Assembly (NCBI GenBank): GCA_027257055.1
Contig: JAPVLO010000522.1
Span: 186,001 to 250,000 of the forward strand
DNA from: Cephalopachus bancanus
Taxonomy: Eukaryota > Chordata > Mammalia > Primates > Tarsiidae
Direction: 5' to 3'
Length of the DNA: 64,000 bases
The notes beneath the pieces were generated by a model. That model saw only the letters and a list, made by a program, of their open reading frames with translations. It was not told the DNA's origin and did no database searches. Each line of letters opens with the position of its first letter. Position 1 is the stretch's first letter. The position numbers and the translations under genes are program-made. Shown one piece after another: positions 10,749 to 23,800 of the stretch.

Positions 10749-13700
10749 TTAAATCCAGTCCTTTTTTGATTGGCAGCATGGTTGTTTCCAGGTTCTTGCT
10801 ATTGTGAACAACGCTGCCATAAACATATGTGTGCAGGTATCTTTTTTATAGAGTGATTTGTGTTCTTCAGGGTATATTCCCAGTAGGGGGACTGGAGGGT
10901 CATATGGAAGGTCAATTTTTAGAGCTTTAAAGAATCGCCACACTGCTTTCCACAGAGGTTGCACTAGTTTACACTCCCACCAACAGTGTAGAAGTGTTCC
11001 CTTTTCACCACACCCTCTCCAGCAGCTGTTATTTTTTGAGTTGTTGATAATTGCCATTCTGACTGGAGTTAGGTGGTATCTCAGTGTGGTTTTGATTTGC
11101 ATCTCCCTGATGATTAGTGAGGTTGAGAATTTCTTCATGTGTTTGTTGGCTTCTCGAATGTCTTCTTTTGTGAAGTGTCTGTTCATATCTTTTGCCCATT
11201 TTATAATGGGGTTGTTTGTTTTCTTCTTTTCAGTACGTTTCAGTTCCTTGTAGATCCAGGATGTTAAGCCTTTGTCAGACCTAGAGTTGGAAAATACTTT
11301 TTCCCAGTCTGTAGGCTGTCTCCCTACTCTCTTGATGGTTTCTTTGGCTTTGCAGAAGCTTGTCAGTTTAATAAGGTCCCATTTGTCTATCTTCTCTCTT
11401 AAGTCCTGTGGGTTTCGGGTTTTGTACAGGAATTGGATGCCAGTTCTGATTTCCATTAGAGTATTTCCTTCCTTTTCTAAGGTTCTTATGGTTTGAGGTT
11501 TTACATTTAGGTCTCTGATCCATTTGGAGTTAACCTTTGTGCATGGGGATAGATAGGGGTCCTGTTTCAATCTTCTGCATGTGGTCAGCCAGTTTCCCAG
11601 CACCATTTACTGAATAGGTTCTCCTCTCCCCATTGGTAGGTGGTGGGGGCTTTGTTGAAGATGAGTTGGTTGAGGAATTGAGGTTTTGCTTCTGGAATCT
11701 CAATCTGTTCCATTGATCTATATGCCTATTCCTGTACCAATACCAAGCTGTTTTGATGATTGTAGCTTTATAGTAAAGTTTGAAGTCTGGTATTGTGATA
11801 CCATCTGCTTTGGTTTTTTTGCTGAGGATTGTTCTGGCTATTCTTGGACGTTTGTGTTTCCATATGAATCCCTGTGTTGTTTTTTCTAGGTCTGAGAAGA
11901 ATGTTGTTGGTAGTTTAATGGGTATTGCATTGAATTTGTAGATTGCCTTAGGTAAGATGAACATCTTCACAATGTTGATTCTTCTGATCCATGAGCATGG
12001 GATATTTTTCCACTTGTTCGTGTCAGCTTTGATTTCTTTGAGCAGTGTTTTGTAATTTTCATTGTAAAGGTCTTTCACGTCTCTGGTTAGGAAGACGCCA
12101 AGGTATTTCATTTTTTTTGTGTGGCTATTGTGAATGGAACTGTGTTTTTTATTTGGGTTTCTGTTTGTTTATTATTGGGGTAGAGAAATGCGATTGTCTT
12201 TTGTACATTTATTTTGTATCCTGAGACTTTGCCAAAGGCTTTTATCAATGTAAGGAGGCCTTTGATAGATTCTCTTGGGTTTTCTAGGTACACCATCATA
12301 TCATCTGCATAGAGAGATAACTTGACTTTCTCTTTTCCTATTTGAATACCTCTGATTGCCTCCTCTTCTTTGATTGCTCTAGCCAGGACTTCCAATACTA
12401 TGTTGAACAGGAGGGGAGAGAGTGGGCATCCTTGTCTAGTTCCAGTTTTCAGGGGAATCGGTTCCAATTTTTGTCCATTTAGGAGTATGCTGGCTGTGGG
12501 TTTCTCATAGATGGCTTTTACTATTTTGAGGTATGTTCCCTGTATGCCTAGATGTTCAAGGGTTTTTATCAAGAAGGGGTGCTGGATTTTATCAAAAGCT
12601 TTTTCTGCATCTAATGATATAATCATGTGGTTTTTGTTTTGACATCTGTTGATGTATTTAATTACATTTATGGTTTTACGAATGTTGAACCAGCCTTGCA
12701 TGCCAGGAATGAAGCCTACTTGGTCATGGTGGATGATTTTTGAGATGTATTGCTGAATTCGGTTTGCTAGTATTTTGTTAAGAATTTTAGCTTCTATGTT
12801 CATCAAAGATATTGGCCTGTAGTTCTCTTTCTTTGTTGGATCTTTACCTGGCTTGGGTATCAATGTGATGTTGGCTTCATAAAATGATTTAGGGAGAGTT
12901 CCATCTTTTTCAATCGCCTGGAATACCTTCAGTAGGATTGGTATCAGCTCCTCCTTAAATGTCTTGTAGAATTCTGCTGGAAAGCCATCTGGACCAGGGC
13001 TTTTTTTTGTAGGAAGTTTTCTTATTATGTAGTCGATTTCCTTGATTGTTATTGGTCTATTTAGGGTCTCAATTTCTTCTTGTTCCAACCTAGGTAGGTT
13101 GTGTGATGTCAGAAAGTCCTCCATTTCCTTATGGTTTTCAAGTTTGTTTCCATACAAGTGTATGTAGTAGTCTCTAATGATCTTTTGTATTTCTTCAGGG
13201 TCAGATGTGACTTCATCTTTTGTGTTTCTGATTATGCTTATTTGGTTTTTTTCTCGTTTTTTCTGGTCAGTCTAGCTAGGGGACCATCAATCTTGTTTAC
13301 CCTTTCGAACAACCAGCTTTTTGTTTCATTGATTTTTTTGTATTATCTTTTTGTCTTCTATGTCCTGGATTTGGGCTTTTATTTTGGTGATCTGGATTCT
13401 TCTGCTGAAATTAGAGTTTTTGTGGTCTTGCTTTTCCAGCTTCTTTAGGTGGCTTGTTAGGTTGTGAATTTCTGTTCCTTCCATTTTCTTCATGTGTGTT
13501 TGTAGGGATATAAATTCCCCTCTTACTACAGCTTTCAGGGCATCCCAGAGATTTTGGTAAGATGTTTCTTCACTTTCATTTGTTTCCAGGTATCTTTTGA
13601 TCCCTGTTTGGATTTCATCATTGACCCAGGAGTTGTTTAGCATCCTGCTGTTTAGTGTCCATGTCTTTGTGGGTTTTGGGGGACTTTGTTGATGTCAATG

Positions 13701-14407
13701 TTTATTTTTATTCCACTGTGGTCCGAGAAGGTGTTTGGTAGAATTTTAGTACTTTTAAATTTGCTTATGCTTGATTTATGGCTGAGTATGTGGTCAATCT
13801 TAGAATATGTTCCACGTGGTGATGAGTAGAATGTGTATTCTGTGGTCTTTGGATGGAGTGTTCTGTAGGTATCAATTAAGTCCATTTGGTCCAAAGTCAC
13901 ATTGAGGTTCCAGATCTCCTTGCTGATTTTTTGCCCTGATGATCTGTCTAGGGTTGTGAGTGGGGTATTAAAGTTTCCAGTTATGATAGTGTTAGAGTCA
14001 ATATCTTTCTTTAGTTTTCCAAGAAGTTGCTTTATGAAAGATGGCACACCTATGTTGGGTGCATATTTGTTTAGGATAGATATTTCTTGTTGATGGATTG
14101 AACCTTTTATCATTATGTAGTGGCCTTCTATATCTTTCTTGATTTTTAATCGTTTGAAGGGTATTTTGTTTTAAATTAAGATGGCTACTCCTCCATTCTT
14201 TTGTATCCTGTTCACCTGGAAGTTTGTTTCCTATCCTCTTACTTTGAGTCTGTGGGTATCCTTTCTAGTGAGGTGAGTCTCTTGAAGGCAATAGATTGTT
14301 GCCTGATGATATTTTATCCATTTTGCCAATCTGTGTCTTTTCAGTGGTGCATTTAGTCCGTTCATATTTAGGCTAACAATTGAAATGCAAGAGTTGATCC
14401 CTGTCAT
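10749..14407 (-). pseudogene. L1 ORF2 (endonuclease / reverse transcriptase), broken
   Basis: ORF2 nicks DNA and copies L1 RNA at the nick. I place the start ATG at 14405-14407, giving about 1,219 codons, near the usual 1,275 for human L1. Domains in order: APE-type endonuclease (about 14380-13690), reverse transcriptase (about 13150-12110) and the C-terminal Cys-rich region, with a CWRGC...HCWWEC pattern in the segment 10749-11606. RT motifs visible are [22 protein letters not shown] and a YADD catalytic box at 12300-12311. The RT segment 12108-13157 is open for 349 codons. Frameshifts and stops separate endonuclease, RT and C-terminal parts, for example near 13650, 13320, 12110 and 11600. 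No single product could be made. Confidence 0.92.
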
Positions 14408-14620
14408 AAGGTTCTTACAGAGTTGTTCCTGTTTATTTGTTGTCTTTCTTTGGGTTTTGGAGCTGGTTCATGTGTGTTTTTAATCTTTTACCTGTACTCT
14501 TGTGAAGAATGCTGTTGTTCTTTTTTCTTTTTCTTCTGTGTTCAGTACTTTCTTAAGTGTTTCTTGTAGAGGTGTTCTGGTGGCAGCGTAGGTTCTTAGG
14601 GATTGGATGTCTGGAAAAGA

Positions 14621-15487
14621 TTACAATTCTCCCTCACTAATGAAGCTTAGTTTGGCTGGGTAGGTTATTCTTGGTTGAAATTCCTTCTCTTTTAGAATTT
14701 TGAAGATAGGGCTCCATGCTCTCCTGGCCTGAAGGGTTTCTGTGGATAAATCTGCTGCTATTCGAATTGGTTTTCCCTGGTAGGTAGTCTGGCCTTTTTC
14801 TCTTGCTGCCTTTAGGATTTTTCCTTTCATAGCTACTTTGTTTAGGCGAATTATTATGTGTCTGGAAGTTGGTCTTCTCGTTTGTTGTCTTGCAGGAGTT
14901 CTCTGAATCTCTTGTGTTTGAATTTTTTCATCCTTAATGAGATGAGGGAAGTTTTCTTGAATGATTTCATGAAATGTTTGCTCCAGTGTGGCTTCTGTTT
15001 CTCTTTCTGCCTCAGGAAGCCCAATTATTCTTAGGTTTGGTCTCTTGAAGTGATTATTCATCTCTTGCAGGTTTCATTCTGTCTTTTTTAGCTTCTTTTC
15101 TATGCTTTTGACAGTTTGGGTTAGTTCTGTGTTTTGGTCTTCGAGCTCTGAGATTCTTTCTTCTGCTTGGCTGATTCTGCTTTCCATGCTTATTAGTCTG
15201 TTGTTCATTTCCATCACAGTATTCTTTACTGCTGTCATTTCTGACATCAGCTCTTTCCTATTCTCCTCTTGTCTCTCCTCAATTTTTTAAATTCTCTCCA
15301 TTAATGTCTTGATGTCTGGGTTTGTTGCATGTAACCAGTCATTCTGGGGACTCTTCATTGTCTGTGTTCCAGAATCTGTTTTCTCAGTATCTGATCTCCC
15401 AGGGTCTGTGTAAGACCTATATTCTTCTTTTGGTTTTTCTTCATTTTTGTGGTTTTTTCCCCCTCCATACTTTTTCCTTCCCTCCAC
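14621..15487 (-). pseudogene. L1 ORF1 (RNA-binding chaperone), broken
   Basis: ORF1 protein coats L1 RNA as a trimer. The frame starting at 15487 gives a charged N-terminus, then a Glu/Lys-rich heptad region (about 15290-15090) that would form the coiled coil, then an RRM-like part with RIIGLPEAERE (about 15040) and a C-terminal domain with ARRAWSPIFKIL. The length of about 285 codons is somewhat shorter than the human 338. In-frame stops occur at about 15289 (TAA) and about 15075 (TGA), so only fragments could be translated. Confidence 0.88.
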
Positions 15488-16810
15488 GTCACCGTCTTCT
15501 TTAATTCTGTTATTCAGGGGTAAAAGGATTGTTTTTACTTCTGTTTGTTCAATCTCCTATTCTTTATGTATGTCCTCTTACTTTGTTCAATTCTGAAGTT
15601 GCACTGTAGGTTGGAGGTGGTCCTTTTTGCAGTTTTGAGATGTACTTAAGGGGAGAACTGTGATTCAGAATCTGTCTGCAGGTCCTGGTATTGCTGACAG
15701 GCGTGTGTATAATGTGGAACCCACTTCCCACTGCCCTGGATTCTGTCCATGCAGTGGGACTGTAGGTTTACTCCCTGAAATAAAATGTGGTTAGTAGAGG
15801 GGAGAGAATGGAGCAGATAGTGGGTTGAAGAGTGGAGTGGAGTGATAGATGAGTAAGGTGGGAAACAAACGAGTGTGCCAACAAATAGAGAGAGAAGCCT
15901 ATACTGAAACAGATAAAAACAATAGACCACAGCTACAGTCGAACCAACTCTTATACAAACAAAAATAAAACATATAGTGATGCTAACATACCAGCTATCC
16001 AACTACCTTATTAGTGTGCTGTTCCTCTATACAAAGACATGGTTTACAGACAGAAGAAAAGAGAAGAAAAGGAAAAGGAAAAGAGAAAAAAGGAACAATA
16101 CAGTAGGAATAGAATTAAGTCATTAAACTAATAGAATCAATGAAGCACACTCTGAGACATTTCGTTTAAGTCCAATGTCTTCAGGTCTGATTTCTAGTTT
16201 TCTTTTCAAGCTGGTAAATTAGTTTGCAGTTAGGGTCAGTTCCCCTGATTTGCTGTGAAGGACAGTTCAAATTACCCACTTTGGCCTACGTCTTTATCAA
16301 GCTTGTTTCTCCCGTTTCGGTGTTGTTACCTTGAATCGCCAGCAGGTGGTGCTATCTCATCTGCTCGCCCCAGAGGGGTGGGGCCGGACAGGAACAAGAT
16401 GGCTGCCTGCCTCTGAGCAGGCAACAGGAGCCCCACGCCAGGCAGGCCGGACAGTGTCGGATGCAGGAGAGGTGGCAGCGATCCCAGCAGATCTTCCCTG
16501 AAGCGGTTTGGTGTGGATCTCCTCGGGCCGGGTTGTGATGAGCTACCCGTCCCAGAGGCTGCGGTGGCGGCGACGACGGGAGCGCTGGGGGGCGGGGTGG
16601 GGCTGCAGTGGCAGCAGGACAGTGCAATGCAGTAAAAGTGTCCAGTCATTGCGATGTTCCAGCGGTGGCAATGGCCGAGCTCTGTGTGAAGAGCAGGCTG
16701 CAATGCTGGGGTCCCCAGCCCCGCGGGGCGAGAGTCAGAGACCCACTGCAGATCTCCCTTGCAGAGGGCTTCAGAAGCCGGGTTGCCCCGTCGCCATCTT
16801 TCTGCGTCCC
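15488..16810 (-). promoter_or_regulatory. L1 copy 1 5' UTR with YY1-like site
   Basis: About 1.3 kb lies upstream of ORF1, G/C-rich with CpGs in its first 450 bases. The minus strand begins GGGACGCAGAAAGATGGCGA; the AAGATGGCGA core (16791-16800) sits 11 bases from the 5' end, where human L1 has its YY1 site that fixes transcription start. L1 promoters are internal and drive RNA polymerase II. Apparent ORFs at 16326-16870 are by-products of the GC-rich UTR. Confidence 0.75.
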
Positions 16811-16825
16811 TTAAATTACATTTTT
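16811..16825 (+). repeat. Target site duplication, 5' side of L1 copy 1
   Basis: TTAAATTACATTTTT, the partner of the copy at 10347. It follows directly on the first base of the L1 5' UTR. Confidence 0.9.
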
Positions 16826-17045
16826 AAAAATGTTACTAACCCCAAAGGGAGTAGTATTGGCTCTTTCTAATTTCCCTTTGTTGTTACCTTTACTATTACT
16901 CTTGGTTTTTTTCTATAGCTTCAAATTACAGTCTAGAGAACTTTCATTTTCTCATAAAGGATTCCTTTCATCATTTTGTTGAGCAGATATACTCGAGATG
17001 TATTTCCTTAGCTTTTCTGTAATTGGAAATGACTTAATTTTTTCT
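16826..17045 (-). mobile_element. Possible old L1 debris
   Basis: Phrases such as TTTCTGTAATTGGAAATGAC and CATAAAGGATTCCTTTCATC look like reverse-strand L1M coding sequence, but the fragment is short and very diverged. Confidence 0.35.
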
Positions 17046-19395
17046 TCATTAAAATAATTTTGGTATACTCATAACATAAAATTACCATCATAAGCATTTT
17101 CAGAGTACAGGTCAGTGGCATTAAGTATATACACATTGTTGTGCCACAATCACTAACATCCACCCACAGAACTCTTTCCGTTTTGCAAAACTAACCATTA
17201 AAACATTAAATAATATTCCCCATTCCTCCCAAGCTCCTCTCTACTCTTTCTCTATGAATTTGACCACTTTTCTTGTCTCATATAGGTGAAGTCATACAGT
17301 GTTTGTCCTTTTGTGACTGACCTATTTAACTTAGCATATTGTTTGTTCTCAAGGTTCATCCATGCTGTAGCATGTGTCAGAATATCCATAATTTTTAGGA
17401 TGAATAATATTCCACATTTTGTTTATCCATCCATCCTCAACCGACCCTTGAGCTACTTCCCTCTTCTGGCTGTAGTGAACAATTCTGCTGAAACCATAAG
17501 TGTACAAATATCTGTCTAGGTCCCTGCTTTCAATTTTCGAGGACAGCATATACTGAGAAGTGGCATTGTAGGATGATATGGTAATATTTTGAGGACGCAC
17601 CATAATGTTTTCCATGTGGCTACACCATTTTGCATTCTTACTAATCATGCACTGGAGTCTTGATTTTTCCACATTCACACCAGTACTTGGTGTTTCTGTT
17701 TCTTTGATAGTGTCCATCCCAGTGGGTGTGAGGTAGTATGTTACTGTAGTTCTAATTTACATTCCCCAGATGACTGTTCATGTTGAGCATCTTGTATGCT
17801 TTTCAAGCATTTGTACATCTCCTTTGGAGAGACATCTATTCAGGTCCTTCATTCATTTTAAAATTGGGTTGTCTGTTTTCATGTTGAGTTTTAGATGTTC
17901 TTTATATCTGATAGATATTAAGTCTTTATGAGATATATGATTTGGAGATATATTCTCTCATTCAGTGGATTGTCTTTTTACTCTGATTATTGTGTCCTTT
18001 GGTCCAATAAATTTAAAATTTAAGTGTCATACAGCTTATCTATTTTTTTTCTTTTGACACTTTTGCTTTCTGGTGCCAAATTCAATATCATACAGTTTTC
18101 TCCTCATATTTTCTTTTTAGAGTTTTATGGCTGTAGGTCTTATAAAATTTAGGTCTTCCATTCATTTTGAGTTAATTTTTGTACATGATGTAAGGTAAGG
18201 GTCCAACTTCACTTTTGTGTGTGGATGTGGATGTCCAGTTTTCAAACACCATTTGTTGAAAAGACTGTCCATTCCTGCAGCGAATGGTCTTGGAATCCTT
18301 TTAGAAAATCAACTAACAATATGTATAAGGGTTTATTTCTAGATTCTCTGTTCTATTAGACTTACATGTTGGTCTTTATGTCATTTCCACACTGTTTTTG
18401 ATTACTGTAGCTTAGTAGTAAGTTTTGAAATCAAGAAACAGGAGACCTCAAACTCTGTTCTTTTTAAAGGTTATTAATTATTTGGGACACTTAGGACTCT
18501 ATATTAACTTTAGAACGGATTTTTAATTTTTACCAAAAAAGGAATTTGATAGGAATTTCATTGAATCTGTAGACCACTTTGGGTGGCACTTATATGTTAA
18601 CAGCATTAAGTATGCCAATCCACGAACAGAAGATGTCTTTCCATTTTTGATGCCTTTAATTTCCTTCAACATATTGTAGTTTTCAGTGTGCAAGTCTTTC
18701 ACCTCTTTGGTTAAGGTTTTTCTAATACTCTAGTTGATAATATTGCAAATAAAATGGTTTTCATAATTTTTAAAAAATTTTTCACTATTAGTGTAAAGAA
18801 ATAGAACTGATATTTACATATTGATTTTGTATCCCGCAACTTTGTTGAATTTATTTATTATTTTCAACAGTTTTAATTTATTTATTATTTTCAACAGTTT
18901 TAGTTTTAATGGAATCTTTAGAGTTTTTTACATACAAGATTATGTCTTTGCAAGCAGATAATTTTAATTATTTCTTTCCAATTGGTATGCCTTTAATATA
19001 TTGTTTGTTTTTATTTGTTTTAAATTTTACTTTATTTCTTATGCTAAGACTTCCAGTACTGTGTTGAATAGAGTTAGTGAAAGTAGGCATCCTTGTCTTG
19101 TTTCTGATTTTAGTGGGGGAAAGCTTTTAATTTTTTACTATTGAATATATTTGCTGTGGGTTTTCCATGTATAACCTTGATTATGTTTTGGTAATTTCTT
19201 TCTATTCCTAATTTTTATTGTTTTTAATCATGAAAGTATGTTGAATATTGTCAGGTGCTTTTTTTTGCATCAGTTGAGATAATCACATGTTGCTTTTTCT
19301 TTATTCTCCTGTATATTTTATTAAATTGATTTTCAAATGTTGACCCAGTCTTGCACTGAAGAAATGAATTCCACTTAGTCTTGAAGTGTAATCTT
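17046..19395 (-). mobile_element. Old L1M, 3' UTR and part of ORF2
   Basis: The reverse strand runs from an L1M 3' UTR (CAGTGGCATTAAGTATATAC with CACATTGTTGTGCCACAATC near 17110) through ORF2 to the region before the RT catalytic box. Coding remains are riddled with stops. It ends near 19395, and a second L1 resumes at an earlier ORF2 point just after, so these are two elements. Confidence 0.7.
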
Positions 19396-19771
19396 TTACT
19401 TTGGCTCTTCAGGCTTTTTTTGGGTTCCATATGAATTTAACTATTCTTTTTTTGATGTGTGAAAAACAATACAGGTATTTTGATAGTAATTGCATTGAAT
19501 CTGTAGATTGCTTTTGGAAGTATGGGCATTTTAACAATATCGATTCTTCCAATCCATGAGCATGGGATGTTTTCTCATATAGTTTGTGTCAGTTTTGATT
19601 TATTTTAGTAGCGTTTTGTAGTTCTTATTAAAGAGTTATTTCACCTTCTTGGTTGGTTGTATTGCAAGGTATTTTATTTTTATTTTGTGACTATTGTAAA
19701 AGGAATTCTGTTCTTAATTTGTTTTTCAGCTTGAATGTTGTTGGTGTATTGAAATGCCACCTATTTTTTTC

Positions 19772-20049
19772 TTTTTAGTGGGAATCTCACTGTGTCACCC
19801 TGTCTATAGTGCAGTGACACACTCAGAGTCATTGCAGCCTTGAACTGCAGAATTCAGGTGATCCTTCCACCTCATCCTTCCAAGTAGCAGGGTCTAAATG
19901 CATGCACTACCATGCCCAGCTAATTTTATGTACAGACAAGGTCTCTCCAAGTTGCTGAGGCTGGTCTTGAGCTCCTGGGATCTGGAAATCATGTTGCCTC
20001 AACCTCACAGAGTGCTGGAATTACAGTCATAAGCCACCCTGCCCACCAT
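19772..20049 (-). mobile_element. Alu element, antisense, diverged
   Basis: Reverse complement of a dimeric Alu: a T-rich start, GGAATCTCACTGTGTCACCC, CATTGCAGCCTTGAACTGC, and a degraded end (GTGCTGGAATTACAG then CATAAGCCACC). The host L1 ORF2 runs across it; AAATGCCACC before and CATTGCTACT after may be a decayed TSD. Confidence 0.8.
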
Positions 20050-20457
20050 TGCTACTGGGTTTTTGAATGTTGATTTTGTATCCTGAGGCTTTACTGAAGT
20101 TGACTGTCAGGTCTAAGATTCTCTTGGTGGAATCATTAGGGTTTTCTAGATATAGGCTCGTATCATCTGCAAAAAGAGATAATTTAGCTTTTCCTAATTT
20201 GATACTTTTATATTTCTTTCTATTGCCTGATTGCTCTGGAAAGGACTTCTAGTACTAAATTAGAAAGAATTGATGAGAGTAGACTTCCTTGTCTTCTTCC
20301 ATTTCTGCCCATTCAGTGTGATATTGGCTATAGATTTGTCACAGGTGGCTCTTGTTTTGAGATATTTTTCTTTGATGCTTTTATAGTTGAGGATTTTCAT
20401 CATAAAGGGATATTGGATTTTACCAAATGCTTTCTCTTCATCTGTCGAGATAATCAT

Positions 20458-20474
20458 GTAGCTCTTATTTTTAA
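20458..20474 (+). repeat. Target site duplication, 3' side of L1 copy 2
   Basis: GTAGCTCTTATTTTTAA matches GTAGTTCTTATTTTTAA at 27563-27579 with one change in 17. Both are parts of the interrupted older L1 ORF2. Confidence 0.85.
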
Positions 20475-20809
20475 AATCTTATTTTAAAGATATGGGACAC
20501 AATTCAGGATTAGGTATACAAGTGGTCATCATACAGGTAAAGTTTGGCCCTCCCTTTGGTTCCCACTATGACTGGTTTGAGATCAGGTACACTTATTGAT
20601 GTTGTGTCCCCCCACCCCCACCTAGGCAGCATCCCACTACTGAGAGTCCCTTTCTTATATTATGGTAAATGTTCATGGTTCACTTATGAGTGAAAACATG
20701 TGGTACACTGTTCTTTGTTTCTGTCATAGATCACTGAGGATGATAGACTTTAAATCCATTCAAGTTGCTGTGAAGTCTATATGTTTGTTCTTTATGGCTG
20801 TGTAATATA

Positions 20810-23800
20810 CCATTGGGTATATGTACCACATTTTATTCATCCCTTCCAATTTTGTTGGAGAGCACAATTGGTTTCATGTTTTGCTATTGTGAATAGTGCT
20901 GCAATAAACATGTTTGTGCAGGTAACATTTTTGTAGAATGATTGGAGTTCCTCAGTGTATTCCCAGTAGAAAGATTGCTGGGTCATATAGAAAGTCACTC
21001 TCTAGTTCTTTTAGAAATTGACACACTGTTTTCCAAAGAGGTTGCACTAGTTTGCATTCCCACTAGCAGTGTAGAAGAGTTACTTTTTTCTGCATCCTTG
21101 CCAGCATCTTTTGCTGTTTGTTTTATTAATGATGGCCATTCTTACTGGGGTTATGTGATATCTCAGTGTGGTTTTGATTTCCATTTCTCTGATAATTAGT
21201 GAGGCTGAGTACTTTTTCCTGTGTCTCTTAACCTGCCTGAATACCTTCTTTTGAGAAATGACTATTGATATCTTTTGTAAAGGGGATGTTTGTTTTTTTT
21301 TGTTTCAGCACATTTGAGATACTTGTAGATCCTGGGTGTTAGGCCTTTGTCAGACATACAGTTGGCAAATATTTTTTCCATTCTGGGAGCTGTCTTCCTG
21401 CTCTCTTGATGGTTTCATTGGCTCTGCAGAAGATTTTCAGTTTGATGAGCTCCCACTTGCCTTTCTTATCTCTTATGGTATGGGTACTTTGGGTTTTGAT
21501 CAGGAATTGGTTGCCAGTTCAAATTTCCATGAGGTTATTCCCTGCATTTTCTAAGCTTGTTATAGTTTGAAATTTACATTTAGTTCTTTGATCTATTTAG
21601 AGTTGATTTTTGCATATGGTAATATGTAGGGGCCCTGTTTCAATATCTGCATATGGTCAGCCAGTTTACCTGGCATCATTTATTGAATAGGTTCTCCTCT
21701 CCCCAGTGCTGGATGATGGATGCTTTGTTGAAGATGAGTTGGTTGAGAAATAGAGGTTTTGCTACTGGAATCTCTATGCTGTTCCATTGGTCCATATGCC
21801 TGTTCTTGTACCAATACCAGACTGTTTTGATTATTGTAGCCTTGTAGTAAAGTTTGAAGTCTGGAAGTGTGACACTTCCTGCTATGCTTCTTTTGCTAAG
21901 GATTGTTTTGGTTATTCATTGCCATTTATGTTTCCACATGAATTTCTGTATTGTATTTCCCAGTCTGAGAAGAATTATGTTGGCAATTTAATGTGTATCA
22001 CATTGAATCTGTAGAATGTCTTTGATAGGATGGACATCTTAACAAAGTTGATTCTTCCTATACATCAGCATGAACTATTTTTCCATTTGTGTGTGTCTTC
22101 TTGGATTTCTCAAAGCAGTGTTGTGTAGTTTTCTTTGGTTAGGAAGATACCGAGGTGTTTCATTTTTCTTTTTTTTTGGTGGTCGTTGTGAATGCTGTTG
22201 TGCTTTTTTTGGTTGTTGGTTTGTTGCTGGTGTATAGGAAATGAGATTGTCTTTTGCACATTTATTTTGTAGAGAGTTTTTGCCAAAGTGCTTGATCAGT
22301 GAAAGCATGTTTTTGACATATTCTCTTGGCTTTGAGTTATAGGGTCATGGTGACAGCAAAGAGGGACAACTTTCCTTCCCTTTTCTATTTGGATATCTGT
22401 GACTTCCTTCTCTTGTCTAGTTGCTCTAGCTAAGACTTCCATCACAAAATTGAACAAGAAGGGTGAGAGCAGGCAGCCTTGTCTTGTTCTGGTTTACAGG
22501 AGAAATGTTTCCAGTTCCTGTCCATTTAGCAATACGCATGCTGTGGATTTACCATAGAAGGCTCTTACTATTTTGAGGTATGTTTCTTCTATACTTAGGT
22601 ATTTGAGGGTTTTTATAAAGAAGGGATGCTGGATTTTATCAAATCCTTGTCTTCACCTAATTATATAATCATGTGGTTCTTCTGTTTGCATCTGTTGATG
22701 TATTTAATTGTATCTATGGTCTTAAGGATGTTAAACCAGCCTGCATCCTGTAGATGAAGCCTACTTGGTCATGGTGGGTGATTTTTGAGATGTGTTGTTG
22801 GGTCTGATTTGCTAGAATCTTGTTGAGTATTTTTTCATTTATGTTCATCAAGGATATTGGTCTGTAGTTCTCTCTCTCTCTCTCTTTTTAATTTTTACCT
22901 GGTTTTGGTATCAGTGTGATGTTAGCTTCACAAAATGTATTGGGGAGAATTCTTTCTGAAATGCCTGAAATACTTTTCAAAGGATTGTTATGGGCTCCTC
23001 CTTGTACATTTTGTAGAATTCTGCTGGAAAGTCATCTGGTTCAGGACTTTCCTTGGAAGTAGTAGTGTTCTAATATGGTGCCAATTTCCTGGGTTCTTAT
23101 TGGTCTATTTAGTGTCTCATGTCTTCCTGTTTCTACCTTAGAAGGTTATGTGTTATCAGAATGTCCTCCATTTCATTTAGGTTGTCAAGTTTGTTTCTAT
23201 GTAGGTGTACATAGTAATCTCTGATAATCTTTTGTATTTCTTCAAGGTCAGTTGTGATTTGGTCTTTTGCATTTCTGATGGTATTTATTTGGGCTTTTGC
23301 TCTCTTTTCCTTGGTCATTCTGGCTAGGGGTCCATTAAGCTTGTTTATTCAATCAAAGAACCAGCTTTTTGTTTTGTTGATTATTTTGTAACATATTTTT
23401 TGTCTTCTGTGTCCTGTATTTGGGATTTTACTTTGGTGATCTGGATTTTTCTACTGAAATTCGGGTTTTGGTGGTCATATCTTTCTAACTCCCTTAGGTA
23501 ATTTGTTAGGCTGATAACTTGTGATCTTTCCATTTTCTTGATGTGTGTTTGTAGACATTTAAATTACTCTCTTTGAAATGTTTTCATGGTATTCCTGAGA
23601 TTTTGGTAAGATGTCTCCTCATTTTCATTTGTTTTTTGGAATCTTTTAATCACTGTTTTCATATCTGTGTTGACCCAATACATGTTCAGTGTCTTGCAGT
23701 TTAGTGTTCATGTCTTTGTGGGTTTGGGGGGATTTTGTTGGTGTTGATATATATTTTTATTCCACTATGGTCTCAGAAGGTGCATGGCAGTATGTCAGTT

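Larger units (their letters stand above)
10361..16810 (-). mobile_element. Full-length L1 copy 1 (LINE-1, about 6.45 kb)
   Basis: A complete minus-strand LINE-1: 5' UTR (about 15488-16810), ORF1 (about 14621-15487), ORF2 (10749-14407), 3' UTR and a short poly-A tail, all between copies of a 15-bp TSD. The full length, the YY1-like 5' end and the TSD show a normal target-primed reverse transcription event. It inserted among older L1M debris. Both ORFs are broken, so it cannot move by itself. It is the same subfamily as the compound element at 38793-46433. Confidence 0.95.
19400..20474 (-). mobile_element. Older L1 (copy b), ORF2 portion, part 1
   Basis: Reverse-strand ORF2 sequence with heavy decay. 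A short frame near 20260-20457 keeps an RT motif A remnant ([12 protein letters not shown]). The element is cut at 20474 by L1 copy 2 and continues at 27563. An Alu interrupts it at 19772-20049. Its 3' end is missing or replaced at about 19400. Confidence 0.75.

Noticed and set aside
10858..15504. Plus-strand frames such as 10858-11253, 13131-13448 and 15102-15290
   Set aside because: Antisense shadows of L1 ORF1 and ORF2.
16326..16870. Overlapping GC-rich frames on both strands
   Set aside because: They lie in the 5' UTR of L1 copy 1 and match no protein; GC-rich DNA has few stops by chance.
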